NCBI RefSeq assembly: GCF_033473495.1
Contig: NC_088937.1
Span: forward strand, 3,844,001-3,908,000
DNA length: 64,000 bases
Origin: Cercospora beticola
Lineage: Eukaryota; Ascomycota; Dothideomycetes; Mycosphaerellales; Mycosphaerellaceae
Reading direction: 5' to 3'
Each line of letters begins with the position of its first letter. The first letter of the stretch is position 1. A model generated the notes under the pieces. That model was not told where the DNA came from and ran no database searches. It worked only from the letters and a program-made list of their open reading frames with translations. This document shows, in pieces, positions 10,986 to 21,445 of the stretch. Both the position numbers and the translations under genes were made by a program.

Positions 10986-12026
10986 CTACCAAGGACCAGA
11001 GCCCACAGTGACCGTCTCGAAAAGGCTGTCCTGCTCCACATCTTCCACCTCCCAGGCGAACGTTTCCGTCTGTCCATCTGCGTCTGATTTTCCATCGACA
11101 ACATAGTCCCACTTCTTCAGAGCTTTGATGATGCGATCAATCTCTTCTCTCATGTCTTTCGGATCCGTCTTGTTCAGTACAGCGAGCATCTCCCATCCAG
11201 TGACGCGGTCAAGCGCGCTCTCCGGAAGGACACGCCAATGGTAAGCACCAGCTAGGTCCGTTCCCCTCGGGAGAAAGATTCTCTCGACAGCGGTCCTTTC
11301 GGTGCTTGCAGCTTTGAGTAAAGCATCAAATCGTACACCCACCCGTGAATACTCATCTGCTGTATCCTCCACAATATTATCTGGCCGCTCCCACGCCGTT
11401 AGACTTCTGGAAGGCGGGTGAGTGATTAGCATTGGCGGCAGGCTCTTGGCTGTCAGCTGCGGTGCAGTCGAGGCGCCAGAGTCCTCCGTGTCTGCGGCGC
11501 GTGACTCATGCGAATCGAAGAAGGAGCTATCAAGCTTCATCAAGGGCCTAACTTCGGCGTCGAAGGGGGGAGATGCTAATACATCGAGAGCCGCGAACTT
11601 CCAGGCGCGTTTCTCCGTCTCGAATTGTCTGTAGCGGCACGTCAGCAAATGTTTAAGCTTGAGGACAAGCTGTTCGACCCACGACACCAGGAACGGGTTC
11701 AAGAGCGGCCAGACGATCTCGCCCTTTGTCGAGGTCTTCCAATGTTCTATCCGAACGTGCTTAACAATCGTGTTCCTGAAATTTGATGGAACTCCGAAGC
11801 AGAGCTCCGCCATATCGCTCGTCGCCGGTTCCAGAAACAGAGTCTTCTTGATGGTGCTGGAGCCTTGAACCAGGTTGCGAAATTGGGTGCCTACGCGCTG
11901 ACAGAGCAGAATGTCGCGTAGCGGCAGGTGCATGATGATGTTTTCAAGCAGCTCCGGAATGAGGAAAGCAGACGGCATTGTCGGGGGCTTGTCTGCAGAC
12001 GGTGGCTTATCTGGTGATGCGGCCAT
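10986..12026 (-). CDS. F-box protein, tandem paralogue 2
   Basis: The region 10986-12026 is open throughout (346 aa unspliced). Alignment with paralogue 1 shows a matching 54 bp intron at 11629-11682 (donor GTGGGT, acceptor TACAG, branch-like GCTGACG). Removing it gives exons 11683-12026 and 10986-11628 and a 328-aa protein reading FLVS-QFETEKRAW, against FLMS-IFATEKRFW in paralogue 1. The F-box is IPELLENIIMHLPLRDILLCQRV (about 23-45). The C terminus, LFETVTVGSGPW, is nearly identical to paralogue 1. Because the intron is a multiple of three and stop-free, retained and spliced forms would both be translatable. The role is inferred as SCF ligase substrate adaptor. Confidence 0.85.
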   Translation of the reverse strand: MAASPDKPPSADKPPTMPSAFLIPELLENIIMHLPLRDILLCQRVGTQFRNLVQGSSTIKKTLFLEPATSDMAELCFGVPSNFRNTIVKHVRIEHWKTSTKGEIVWPLLNPFLVSWVEQLVLKLKHLLTCRYRQFETEKRAWKFAALDVLASPPFDAEVRPLMKLDSSFFDSHESRAADTEDSGASTAPQLTAKSLPPMLITHPPSRSLTAWERPDNIVEDTADEYSRVGVRFDALLKAASTERTAVERIFLPRGTDLAGAYHWRVLPESALDRVTGWEMLAVLNKTDPKDMREEIDRIIKALKKWDYVVDGKSDADGQTETFAWEVEDVEQDSLFETVTVGSGPW

Positions 12027-12166
12027 CGTGCGCGAGGAGTTGTGTGATCAGGCGCTAATGTTTTGAAGGTGTCAAGAAGAAACTCGTTGTGAGCAGCGGA
12101 TGTGGCAAACCTGAGAATGCAGTCGCGCTAATGCATGTGCGGCACTAGGGCGCCCCGCCTCCATCT

Positions 12167-12856
12167 TCACTTCGTACTCAGAACGGCACCTACTGTCTCG
12201 CGAAACCAGTTCACTCCCTCGGAAAGCTCATGATCCGATCTGAGCACCTGAGCTGGTGCATCACCCTCAAGCTCGACAGGAGGCACATGCATTTCCGAAA
12301 TACCCGTGTCCTCCACCTCTCGTGGATCTTTCACATCGGATAACTCGCTGACTACTGCACCGTCCGTTTCAACGGCTGCGCATTCATCATTCTCGGAGTC
12401 CTCTGTCTTCATAATCGGCCTCTTCTTGCTTCTGCGTCTGTACATGAACCAGGCGCAGAAAGCTCCCAACAAAACAGGAATCGTTGTGCTCAGGGAGATC
12501 ACGACAGCCTGGGTAGCAGACTTCCTCGTAGGCGTAGTAGGAGCAGACGTACTTGTAGACTCGGGGCCTGCGTCGATGCCTGGAAGGTACGTGGCATTTG
12601 CTGATGTCTCTGTAGATGTCGTTGGACTGCTGGAGATAGTGATTGGTCCAGTGAGCCACGAAGATGTGCTCTTGTGCACCCATATGATTGTACTTCGGCC
12701 CTCATGCGTGGTCCAGAACCAGCTGAGTCCTGGGGGAGGAGGCTGAATGACAGTGGCTGTGGTTGTGCGCGTGACATACGTCAGTTCGTTGAGCGCCGTC
12801 CCGCTGGACGAGACTTGGGAGATGGTCGCTGATGCCATCGCTTGTCTCAAACGCAT
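12167..12856 (-). CDS. Single-pass membrane protein with Ser/Thr-rich ectodomain
   Basis: This is a 229-aa protein from the first ATG (12856); a second ATG at 12838 gives 223 aa. Residues about 75-112 are Ser/Thr-rich and probably O-glycosylated. A single hydrophobic helix follows at about 117-139 (AVVISLSTTIPVLLGAFCAWFMY), then the stop-transfer RRRSKKR, then an acidic cytosolic tail. There is no cleavable signal peptide in this frame, so either the N terminus is exported without one or a short upstream exon is missing. The layout resembles fungal wall-stress-sensor-like and SKG6-like proteins, but no Cys-rich head (WSC type) is present. A family cannot be assigned. Confidence 0.6.
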   Translation of the reverse strand: MRLRQAMASATISQVSSSGTALNELTYVTRTTTATVIQPPPPGLSWFWTTHEGRSTIIWVHKSTSSWLTGPITISSSPTTSTETSANATYLPGIDAGPESTSTSAPTTPTRKSATQAVVISLSTTIPVLLGAFCAWFMYRRRSKKRPIMKTEDSENDECAAVETDGAVVSELSDVKDPREVEDTGISEMHVPPVELEGDAPAQVLRSDHELSEGVNWFRETVGAVLSTK

Positions 12857-13533
12857 CGTGGCATACGCGAGCCGCAAAGAAAAGATCTCGTCTGGTCTGT
12901 CACGTCCTTGAATCGCAGGTTTTTTTGTCACGATACGAGCAGCGAGTCCCCGTAATTATAATCAAGTTTCTGAGGTGCCACTAAAGCAGTATTGTGTAAA
13001 GTAGCACTGCATTTCCGCGTAGCTTGAAATTTGCTGCGTCGCTGTGATGGCGAGAACAATGCTCCTCGAAGCGGTGTCTGGTTGCCCTTTATTCGCAAAC
13101 TGATTCTGCGAGCCCTGAGCATGTGTCTTGATGCGCTTCGGTGAAGAAAATTGCTCGCGTCATCAGAACATGCCAATAATGTGAGAGCCGTGGGGCTGGT
13201 CGCTGGATCGGCACCGACGAGCATCATGACTTGTGGCGCGATCGCGCCTTCTATCATGCTGCAGCCTCGAAGAGGAGTGGCCAGCCAGCTCTCGAAGTAG
13301 AACCTGATGAAACCATCGTGGGCCGCCAGCAGCGAACTTCAAAGGTGACGTCGATCTTGATAGGCCTCAAATGGCGGATGCCATGCCGACTCCAGTGAAA
13401 TTTCATGGCAGCGAGAGGACCAACAAATGCCAACCTTGACCTGTTGATCGCGCAAGGCAGAACCACACGATGCGGACAAAGGTTCTGGAGCGCCGTGCCA
13501 TGTACACTTTGGCAGACCAATGCCATTGTGCAC
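12857..13533. other. Intergenic between the membrane-protein gene and CWC21
   Basis: No gene was recognised. The frames on either strand here partly shadow the CWC21 3' end. Confidence 0.5.
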
Positions 13534-14087
13534 TTAGTCTCGATCGCGGCCAATCTCGCCCTTTGCGCGTTCACGCTCCATCTCAAGCTTCCTCTCCTCT
13601 TGCTTGCGCCAGTGACTTCCCTCCTCATAGTCCTTCCCTATGCCGAGCGCCTTTCGGAGCCTCTCGCTCTCGTCGATCTTTGCGCGCGCAAGCTCATGGA
13701 CCTGATGTGACTTGAGGCCTTTGGCGTTCGGTCCTTTCCCATTCTGCTCCTTCTCCAGCTTCTTCCGCAGGGCATCGCACTGGTCGTCGATCTCGTCCTC
13801 GTCGACGCTATCACAATATCAGCATTTGTCCTTCTTTACCGCCTTTGATGCGCCTACCCTTCCTCTTCCAGCTTGTCCCTCAGTTCGAAGACCTTTACCT
13901 CGATCTCTCGCTTCTTCTCATGCTCAAGGATCTCCTTGTCGGGCTGTCGTTGTCGGTGCTTAATCGAGTCGACTTCGGTGGGGTAGGGTTTGACGTCGTC
14001 GCGTGGTCGGAGATTGGCAGAGTTGCGCTGCACGTAGCCTGACGTGCCTGAGCCTCGCGGCGTGCTGAGGCCAACGTTGGAAGACAT
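13534..14087 (-). CDS. CWC21: Pre-mRNA splicing factor Cwc21/Cwf21
   Basis: Exons are 13858-14087 and 13534-13807, with a 50 bp intron (GTAGGC...ATAG) between them, giving 167 aa. The start MSSNVGLSTPRGSGTSGYVQRN is the conserved N terminus of the family. The cwf21 region spans about 60-105 (KKREIEVKVFELRDKLEEEGVDEDEIDDQC). The intron interrupts it at Gly77, and splicing restores LEEEGVDEDEID. The rest is charged and helical. Cwc21 (SRRM2 N terminus in animals) sits near the 5' splice site in the activated spliceosome, in contact with Prp8 and Snu114. It lies tail to head with the membrane-protein gene, with no sign of co-regulation. Confidence 0.9.
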
Positions 14088-14975
14088 TGAGGTCGTTGTG
14101 AACAGAGCGGATGTCGTGTGAGTGTGAAGGAGAGTTATGGTCGTGCGAAGTGGAAGTGGAGGACCCACTTGCCAAATTGAGATTCGTGCATGTGACTTTG
14201 ACTTTCCTTCGCTTTTTCTTCACCTGAACATCATTCATCGGTAACCGTCTACGCGATGCGCCAGTATACGCTTGTATGAACAGCAGCTTCTACAGAGCTC
14301 ATCTGCTGCTCTTGTGTCATTTTCCGGATACAATATCGGGGTTTCCGTGATCAAGCTGGGACACCATGACGCGCCACAAACACAGAAGCCCGCGTTCACA
14401 TGCGCATATTTGAGCAAAATAATAGAAGTACAGCGGGTGGACAAGCAATGCAAGATTTCTCGTAGCGTTATGATGCCTGAAGCTACCATCGCAAGAGCGC
14501 ATTGTGGATTTCTGATCTTTCAGCAGATTTACCGCCAATCAAGCAGGCGCTTTTAGTATGGACGGAAGGATCAAATTGTGACAATACATCAACAAATCAA
14601 GGCATCCTCGGTGTGACACCTGCTCTTCACGATCCCGTATGTGTCCGATGATGGTTCGATCAATATGGTGGCAAATGCAGTCTTGCATACGCATGCTCCA
14701 CAACTCCTCATTACGAAAGCAAGCCCTGACAGGGGTCTGAGAAGAGAGACGCAACGCCCTCTCAGGCATGCGCTGCCCCTTGGCATGAGCCCTAGACAGA
14801 CGACAACATTTTCGCAATTCCTAGCACTGCTGGCCCACTGTATGTGCAGACGGGACCAACGACATTCCGCATTTGGGTGAAACAGTAAAGGTCACCGAGG
14901 CCAGTGTTACGAAAGTGCTATCGTACGTTCCCGCAACAGCTCCTTCCTACATCCATTATGCCTGTCTACAAGCAA
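14088..14975. other. Intergenic upstream of the cyanide hydratase
   Basis: About 0.9 kb between the divergent CWC21 and cyanide hydratase genes. Frames on both strands are short and unlike known proteins; no RNA gene was recognised. Confidence 0.5.
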
Positions 14976-14983
14976 TATATAAG
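14976..14983 (+). promoter_or_regulatory. TATA box of the cyanide hydratase gene
   Basis: TATATAAG is a strong TATA match 102 bp before the ATG at 15085. A TATA box is common in inducible fungal genes, which fits an enzyme known to be cyanide-induced in other fungi. Confidence 0.5.
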
Positions 14984-15084
14984 ACCGCTGGAGATGCGAC
15001 AACACCTGCTCAGCATCAGACACCCATTTATTCGCATCGTCTCTATCAAATCGTCGTCTACAGACCTCTAACACGCCCACCACC

Positions 15085-16211
15085 ATGGTCGCAACAATCA
15101 TGAAATACAAGGCTGCAGCGGTCAACGCCGAGCCAGGCTGGCTCAATCTCGAGCTATCCGTTCAAAAGACTATCCATTGGATCAATGAAGCAGGCAAAGC
15201 AGGCTGCAAGCTCATCGCCTTCCCAGAGCTCTGGATCCCAGGCTACCCATACTGGTAAGTCCTCAAGTGGTCTCTGCCGATCAAGAAAGGAAGCTGATCG
15301 AATATTTCACAATCAGGATGTGGCGCGTCAGCTACCAGGAAAGCCTCCCTCTGTTGAAGAAGTACCGCGAAAACAGTCTTGCTTCCGACTCCCCAGAGAT
15401 GCACCGTATCCGCAAGGCCGCCAAAGAGAATGATATCTTTGTCTCCCTAGGCTACTCCGAGCTGGATCTCAACAGCCTCTACACAACACAGGTCATGATC
15501 GACCGTCGCGGCAACGTCATTAATCACCGCCGCAAGATCCGCGCAACCCATGTCGAGCGTCTCGTCTTCGGCGACGGCACCGGTGATACTACCTCCATGG
15601 TCGTTGACACCGAGATCGGTCGCATCGGCCACCTCAACTGCTGGGAAAACATGAATCCCTTCCTCAAGTCCTATGCCGTCTCACTCGGTGAACAAGTTCA
15701 CGTTGCCGCTTGGCCACTGTACCCTCACGCCGATACTCTCAAGTACCCAGACCCTTACACCAACATCAGCGATGCCAATGCTGATATCGTGACTCCGGCC
15801 TACGCCATCGAGACTGGCTCCTTCACTCTCGCTCCTTTCCAGATGATCTCTGCAGAGGGTGTCAAGCTCCAGACCCCACCTGGACGTGAGCCTGAAGATA
15901 ACCATATCTACAACGGCAACACACGAATCTACGGTCCAGACGGCCAGGGTCTGATTAAGCGACCTGCAGAAGATTTCGAAGGACTGGTGTTTGTGGACAT
16001 TGACCTTGATGAGACACATCTAAGCAAAGCTTTGAATGACTTCGGGGGACATTACATGCGGCCAGATCTGATCAGACTGGTAGTCGATACGGACAGGAAG
16101 AACTCAGTTAGTAAAGTCACTGGGTCGGGTACTCACGAAATCATCTCGACGCTGGAGAGAGTTGGCTTGAACAAGCCACTTGAAGAGACTGATGTTGAAG
16201 AGAAGCAGTGA
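15085..16211 (+). CDS. Cyanide hydratase (nitrilase superfamily)
   Basis: The enzyme hydrates cyanide to formamide and works as a helical nitrilase oligomer. Exons are 15085-15254 and 15317-16211, with a 62 bp intron (GTAAGT...CAG) splitting the Trp codon of PGYPYW-MWRV, giving 354 aa, normal for the family. The catalytic residues are all present: Glu48 (FPELW), Lys130 (NHRRKI) and Cys165 ([12 protein letters not shown]). The Cys context followed by [12 protein letters not shown], and the ending [17 protein letters not shown], are typical of fungal cyanide hydratases rather than general nitrilases. The start at 15085 has a CACCATGG context; an ATG at 15100 would remove five residues. A broader nitrilase activity cannot be excluded from sequence alone. 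Confidence 0.93.
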
Positions 16212-16971
16212 AGCACCTCGGAGGATGAAGAGGATGCTCGAAGTGGTAGACTAAAGTGGAAAGGTAGATAGCTGTACATTATCCCAACTCTTTCAATCAC
16301 GACTACTCTCAGGGTCTCTTCAAATCTTTGTCTACTCTGGAACAGATGTACTGCATGATGAATGGCTCGATCCCAACACTCGAAGGGCGAGCTCTCAAAG
16401 TATCACGCTGCATTGTGATGTGCGAATGCATTTACTTTGGTCACAATTTGCTCCGGACTCATTCGGTCAACACGTCAATCGCAAGCTTGCATTGACAATG
16501 ATGAGTAATCTCTCGAGGATAGTCATGCTGCTCACGCAAACCGTGTGCGAAATCTGGGATGATGGTTGATATTGACAGCAAGAGACATGAAGAGAGTTTG
16601 GTAACACAGGAAACGCTAAAGCATTTTAGGTTTAGCTTGATGCTTTGCAGCGCTTGTCTCAAAACTGCAGTTGCACAGAAACTGGTAGTCGGATCAATCA
16701 GATAACGATTACTCACGCGAAAGACCCTCCCTTCCATCGACTGCACAGCAACAACTGCATATCCTCGAGCATCTCCCATGTTCATATTGACGAGTTGTCA
16801 GTCACGCGACGACCGTGGGAGCAGTAAACCTTCGCAATCTGAGGCAACATGGGTGCTGTAAGGCAGAAAAGATCGGCAGGCTCGGCGGCCACCGCACGAC
16901 TTCTTATCTTGTGACCAACCTTCACACTTGAGCTTCACAGTAGCTTTCTCTTCTTTCACTGATGCAACAGT
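16212..16971. other. Intergenic
   Basis: This is the 3' flank of the cyanide hydratase and the promoter of the secreted hydrolase. Nothing further was recognised. Confidence 0.5.
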
Positions 16972-18759
16972 ATGACATTCCTAGGAGTAGGACTTTTGTT
17001 CCTGTGCACCTACATCAATCCAGTGCAAGCAATAACGCCGTTATACTGGAACCTTGGGAGTCCTTCAAATATCACTTCTGCCTCGAAGGAAGCTAGGTTT
17101 GATTGGTCGAGTCTGAACAGCTCGACGGAGCTCGTATACGAGCCATGTTATGGCGATAAATTCCAGTGTGCGAGACTTACTGTTCCTCTGGACTGGAGGA
17201 ATGAATCAAATCCGAACAATGTATCACTACCCATCATCCGGCTGCCGGCTCGTGTCCCAACATCAGATCCAAATCACGGCGGGACGATCATCACGAATCC
17301 GGGTGGACCTGGAGGTCCTGGTACTTTATGGGTGCTAGACAACGCCGAGTTGGTGCAGAAAAAGCTCGAAGGCCCGAAGAGTTATGAGATCCTCTCTTTT
17401 GATCCGCGAGGCATTTTCCGAAGCGAGCCGAATACGTATTGCTTTGAAGATGCCGTGCAGGCGGAAGTCTGGTATGATCAGAAGGAGGCGGTTGGTGGTC
17501 TGACCTCGAGTGAGTATGCGCTCAAATTCAACTGGGCTGCAGAGAGGGCTCGTGGTGAGCTCTGTGCATCCACGCACAACGGAAGGTACCCGAATGGCGA
17601 CAATATCAGGCAGCATATCTCTACAGCATACGTGGCGAGAGATCTGCTGGAGATTGTCAAGAAGGTTGAGTCGCATAAGAGAGCTAGCGACAGCAGAAGG
17701 CTGAACGCAAGCGGCGACGACCAACAGCCTTTCCGCGAGAAAGCCAAGGGGCCTGAGCCGAAGTTGCAGTACTATGGTGTCTCCTATGGGACCTTCTTGG
17801 GCGAGACTTTTGCCGCCATGTACCCTGAACATGTTGGCCGAATGCTCCTAGACGCCAACTTGGACGCAGACAACTGGGTCGATCGGTACGAGGGATCAAT
17901 CGATGACCACTTACCGATACGTGAGTTCTTCTTCGAATCCTGCTTCTACGGCAAAAATGACTGCGCCTTCTATCGTGAAAGCGACAAAGGTCCAGAGGAT
18001 GTCAAGAAACGCTTCAACGCGTTGCTGGATCTGCTCGAGAAAGTCCCGGCATATGCGACAGGTGACGGCCGAGCGACGCCAATTACTAGATCAGTCGTCG
18101 TTCAGGGCTTCATGAGTACCACTTACCAGCCCATACTCTTCTTCAGATCCTTTGCCAAATTCCTCAATGATGTGGCAACGGAACAGAATCCTGGTGTACC
18201 CTTTTGGCAGCGGCCCATACCTACCAAAGATGCCTTCAGCGACAAGCTCCTCGCACAGCAATACCTCGGTGGTGAAGCTACACCCTCGGTCCATTGCGGC
18301 GATGGTCCTGAACCTGTCTCGGATCGCTACGACCAATTCTCCGCTTTCCAAAACTACCTGCAAAACTTGACCGAGCGCTTCGGCTCCGAAGTGGCCGGTC
18401 TCCAAGCTGATTTCAAAATTGCTTGCTGGTCCTGGCCGTCTTCACTACGCACTAAGTGGCGCTTTGATGGCCCTTTTGAAGCAGACGATGTACCCATTTT
18501 GTTTGTCAACAACCGCTTGGATCCTGCGACTCCAGCGAAGAGCGCGGCTAAGATGGCGAAGAGATACAAAGGCAGTGTGTTCCTCGAGCAGGACTCCGTG
18601 GGCCATGGTGCGCTCTTTCCACCCTCAGATTGTATGTGGGAGCATGTGAAGAAGTATTTTGACAAAGGAGAGTTGCCGGAGCAAGGGACGGTGTGCAAGT
18701 CAGATTGTGTTCCTTTCGGAGAGGTCTGTGAGCGTTTGGATGGTTGGAAGACTTGGTGA
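16972..18759 (+). CDS. Secreted alpha/beta-hydrolase, S33 tripeptidyl-aminopeptidase-like
   Basis: A 595-aa intron-less gene. Residues 1-20 form a signal peptide (MTFLGVGLLFLCTYINPVQA). An alpha/beta-hydrolase core follows, with an oxyanion-type GGPGGPG at 111-117 and a nucleophile elbow GVSYG with Ser271. Asp517 (NNRLDPATP) and His545 (VGHGAL) sit where the TAP-like C-terminal domain places the rest of the triad. Even spacing of Cys residues near the C terminus (CKSDCVPFGEVC) suits a secreted, disulfide-bonded enzyme. Relatives cleave N-terminal peptides or esters; the exact substrate is unknown. The long insertion at about 235-260 (KRASDSRRLNASGDDQQ) looks like a disordered loop. Confidence 0.88.
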   Translation: MTFLGVGLLFLCTYINPVQAITPLYWNLGSPSNITSASKEARFDWSSLNSSTELVYEPCYGDKFQCARLTVPLDWRNESNPNNVSLPIIRLPARVPTSDPNHGGTIITNPGGPGGPGTLWVLDNAELVQKKLEGPKSYEILSFDPRGIFRSEPNTYCFEDAVQAEVWYDQKEAVGGLTSSEYALKFNWAAERARGELCASTHNGRYPNGDNIRQHISTAYVARDLLEIVKKVESHKRASDSRRLNASGDDQQPFREKAKGPEPKLQYYGVSYGTFLGETFAAMYPEHVGRMLLDANLDADNWVDRYEGSIDDHLPIREFFFESCFYGKNDCAFYRESDKGPEDVKKRFNALLDLLEKVPAYATGDGRATPITRSVVVQGFMSTTYQPILFFRSFAKFLNDVATEQNPGVPFWQRPIPTKDAFSDKLLAQQYLGGEATPSVHCGDGPEPVSDRYDQFSAFQNYLQNLTERFGSEVAGLQADFKIACWSWPSSLRTKWRFDGPFEADDVPILFVNNRLDPATPAKSAAKMAKRYKGSVFLEQDSVGHGALFPPSDCMWEHVKKYFDKGELPEQGTVCKSDCVPFGEVCERLDGWKTW

Positions 18760-18984
18760 GCTGAGGATGAATTTTGTCTCGTGCAATTTGGAGCTTTGCA
18801 TGCCGGTAAAGCTTAAAGCGTAGATTCGTACGCAACAACATAAGCGAGGAGTTCGGGACTCTGTTTGCACTGTACTTAGCGTGGATCATAAATTGACGAT
18901 GAGCTGATCCGTTCATTCTCTCAAGCATGCCGTGTCTGGTATTATGATTATATATTTGATGCCATCGTACGCCTCAGTGTCCCG

Positions 18985-19015
<31 letters not shown>

Positions 19016-19321
19016 ATTCTCCACATTAGTCAAATTATGTTATTTCGTACAAGTCATGATTCGTGGCCATCTTGGACCTCATTCACTGTCGTTTTCGTCG
19101 TATGCTGGTGCATCATCGTCGTAAAAGCCGTCGTTCAAAAATCCCCGAAAGTCGTGTCCCAGAACGTAATCGTCCATTAACTCCAGAAACTCCTCGCAAA
19201 AGCCACTATTCCCATACACTCCATGCCCACCACCATTAACCACTCCCATCATCACTCATCACACGACACCGGCCACCTCTCATCTCATCTCCTCTTCAAT
19301 CAACCATTCTACACCCCATCT
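18760..19321. other. Convergent 3' flanks containing a poly-C tract
   Basis: This is the space between the S33 hydrolase and lysozyme-fold genes. Apart from the C run at 18985-19015 it contains only AT-moderate sequence with no recognisable gene. Confidence 0.5.
18985..19015. repeat. 31-base poly-C homopolymer
   Basis: An uninterrupted run of 31 C on the plus strand, so 31 G on the minus strand. It lies between two convergent genes. Such runs can form i-motif or G-quadruplex structures, are highly length-variable and are prone to assembly error. Confidence 0.9.
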
Positions 19322-20246
19322 CTACCACACCTTCTGCCCCTCCGTCCCATTGGCCACCCACCCCACCAACCGATTCGCCACATCCGAAGCATAAGTCCTC
19401 GTCGCAGCCCCACTCTCCGCACTCAAATCCCCATCCTCTGGAATACTATTCGGTCCCGAGTTATACATTCTCGTCGCCTTGTAATACTTACTCACATCAT
19501 CGACTCCACTCTTCGCAATCAAATCCTGCAAACCCATTCCCGCGGAATTCGAAGCTGTGCCGTCTTTGATCATTTGTTCGATCATGGAAGATGGACAATG
19601 GGTTGTGGTGGGGATGTCTTTGCAGGTTCCAGAACAGAGGGGTCCGTAGGATTGCATGAGGCCTGGGTTGGCGTTTGCCATTGCTGTTGTGCCGACGCGG
19701 ACGTTGCCGTTGGATTCTTGGATTATGGTGGCGAGGATGAAGCGGGCGTCGACGCCGGTGGAGGAGGAGACGGAGAGGATAGAGGCGTGGAGGTCGGAGG
19801 TTTCGTCGGGAGTGTTGGGGGTTAGGGAGATGTAGGCTGCGGAGTTGATGTCCCATCTACGATTGTGGTTAATGATCGTTGGGTTTGTGGGCATGTTGCC
19901 GCGTCACGATTATCAGTATAGTGGACACCACTTACAGATCATCGAAACTCTTCCAGTCATCTTCATCTGGCCAGCCAGCGGCAACAGTGCCATCGCCTGT
20001 GTACCAATGGTACTCGACAGGTTTGGCATCCTTTGATTCTTTCTTCTTTTTCTTCTTGTCGCCCTTGTCTGATTTCTTCGAATCATCTTTACCTTCCTTC
20101 AGCCCGAACGGGGTCAGCATGTCAAACCATTGGGATGCGGGCTTGTTCCAAACGGAGACTGCTTCGATCTTGCTAGGAACAGGCTTGGCGAATGTGCTTT
20201 GTAGTGTATGGTACAGCGTAAGTGCGGTCACTAGTGTTAGTCTCAT
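19322..20246 (-). CDS. Secreted lysozyme-fold (transglycosylase-like) protein
   Basis: Exons are 19936-20246 and 19322-19856 with a 79 bp intron (GTAAGT...TAG), giving 281 aa. A signal peptide covers residues 1-20 (MRLTLVTALTLYHTLQSTFA). A Lys-rich linker lies at about 52-75 (KKSDKGDKKKKKKESKDAK). The C-terminal two thirds resembles fungal proteins of the lysozyme-like superfamily: FILATIIQESNGN, with Glu151 in the catalytic-Glu position, then ANPGLMQSYG and CSGTCKD. Splicing restores FDDLWDINSAAY. It may cleave or bind bacterial peptidoglycan or chitin-like polymers, an inference from fold only. The ATG at 20246 was chosen because it opens the signal peptide. Confidence 0.85.
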
Positions 20247-20941
20247 CTTGTGTATCGTTCTGCAGAGCCAGATCTGATAGTCTGTGTGTTGCGATGACCT
20301 GGAAATGTCTGGTATGTGCCTAGATGGTAAGGTAGTCAATGATCAGCTGTGTGATGGGAGGGTGACTCGCCTTGCTTCAATTGATGTCGTCTGATGTTCA
20401 TTCACTTCGCTGTCAGGTGCTTGAAAACTTCCCTCGTGCAAATTCAGCTGCAATGTCAAATGCTGCACTTCTTCGATTTGAGCAGCCCGTGATAGTTTCG
20501 ATGGTGACACTCGGTCGTGTTTCTGTTGTCAGTAATACACTCGATGTTTGTCGTAGATGTTGACACAATGTTATACCGACGTGAGAACGCATGGCATAGT
20601 ATCACTCATTCTACCTCGCCAGGACAACGCAACGATCGCAACGGCCATATAGGACCGTAAGAAACGGGGCATCTACGCATGGCAAACGCAAAGTCAGAGG
20701 TCTCTTGATGCTTCGTTGCATTCCCCATCATCAAGGCATTCTGATCAAGAACCTACAGAGATGCTGCTTTGAGACAGCCTCGATATTGGGAACTAGGTCG
20801 CATGATGGAGTATTCGTGCATCACAGCACTATTGATGATGGCCTCGGCCAGGGACATGATATTCAGCTCTTCCTGGTGCGATGCCCTTGAGTCGCAATCT
20901 TTAGCTCGAAGGTACTGCTATCGAGAGTGTATCTGTATGGG
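20247..20941. other. Intergenic
   Basis: Only short overlapping frames on both strands and no recognisable feature. Confidence 0.45.
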
Positions 20942-21444
20942 CTATGGCGGCGACGGCCTACGTAGATGATACGGTGTGTTGAGACTTGTAGAGAGCGGTT
21001 GCGCGAACGGGTGACGTTGAACGGAGGTGTCGGCGTTGCCGGGCGACGCTGGTTTCTGGTACTGGCCTTGCAGCCCTTCCACTGCATTGGCAAGAATTGA
21101 CCGATAGTTCTCAGGCACTCGAATGATGCCTTGTGTCCTTATGAGAGAAGTGTTCGTCACTCGAGCAAGAAACGTGATGCTGGATCTCGTATCTTACCGA
21201 GCGACATGACAGGATTCAGCGGCGCACGGTCGCAGCAATGTCTTCCCGGATGCTGACGGCTCCCAATCGAAACCTCCTTCTTCCACACCCAAGAGCGCAT
21301 CGTCCTAAGCCACGACACGACAGCTGAAGTCTCGAGGTCGAACCCATCTCTAGCTGAACCAAGCATTCTTCACGCACGTACGCAGGCGAGGCCGATACAC
21401 GACGACGAGACAAGTTCGAGACGTGAGGCGCAGCACTGCCACAT
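20942..21444 (-). CDS. Possible spliced small gene, unrecognised
   Basis: Three exons can be joined in frame: 21382-21444, 21198-21304 and 20942-21137. The introns are 77 bp (GTACGT...TTAG) and 60 bp (GTAAGA...TAAG), giving 121 aa. The second intron has good donor and pyrimidine signals. The last exon reads GIIRVPENYRSILANAVEGL and then a Pro/Ser-rich tail. I know no family for it. The proposed ATG lies one base from the start of the divergent gene at 21446, which would leave no room for promoters, so exon 1 is doubtful and the whole may be spurious. Confidence 0.25.
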
Positions 21445-21445
21445 T

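Noticed and set aside
13254..13628. 124-codon minus-strand frame
   Set aside because: Overlaps the CWC21 3' exon in another frame and resembles nothing known.
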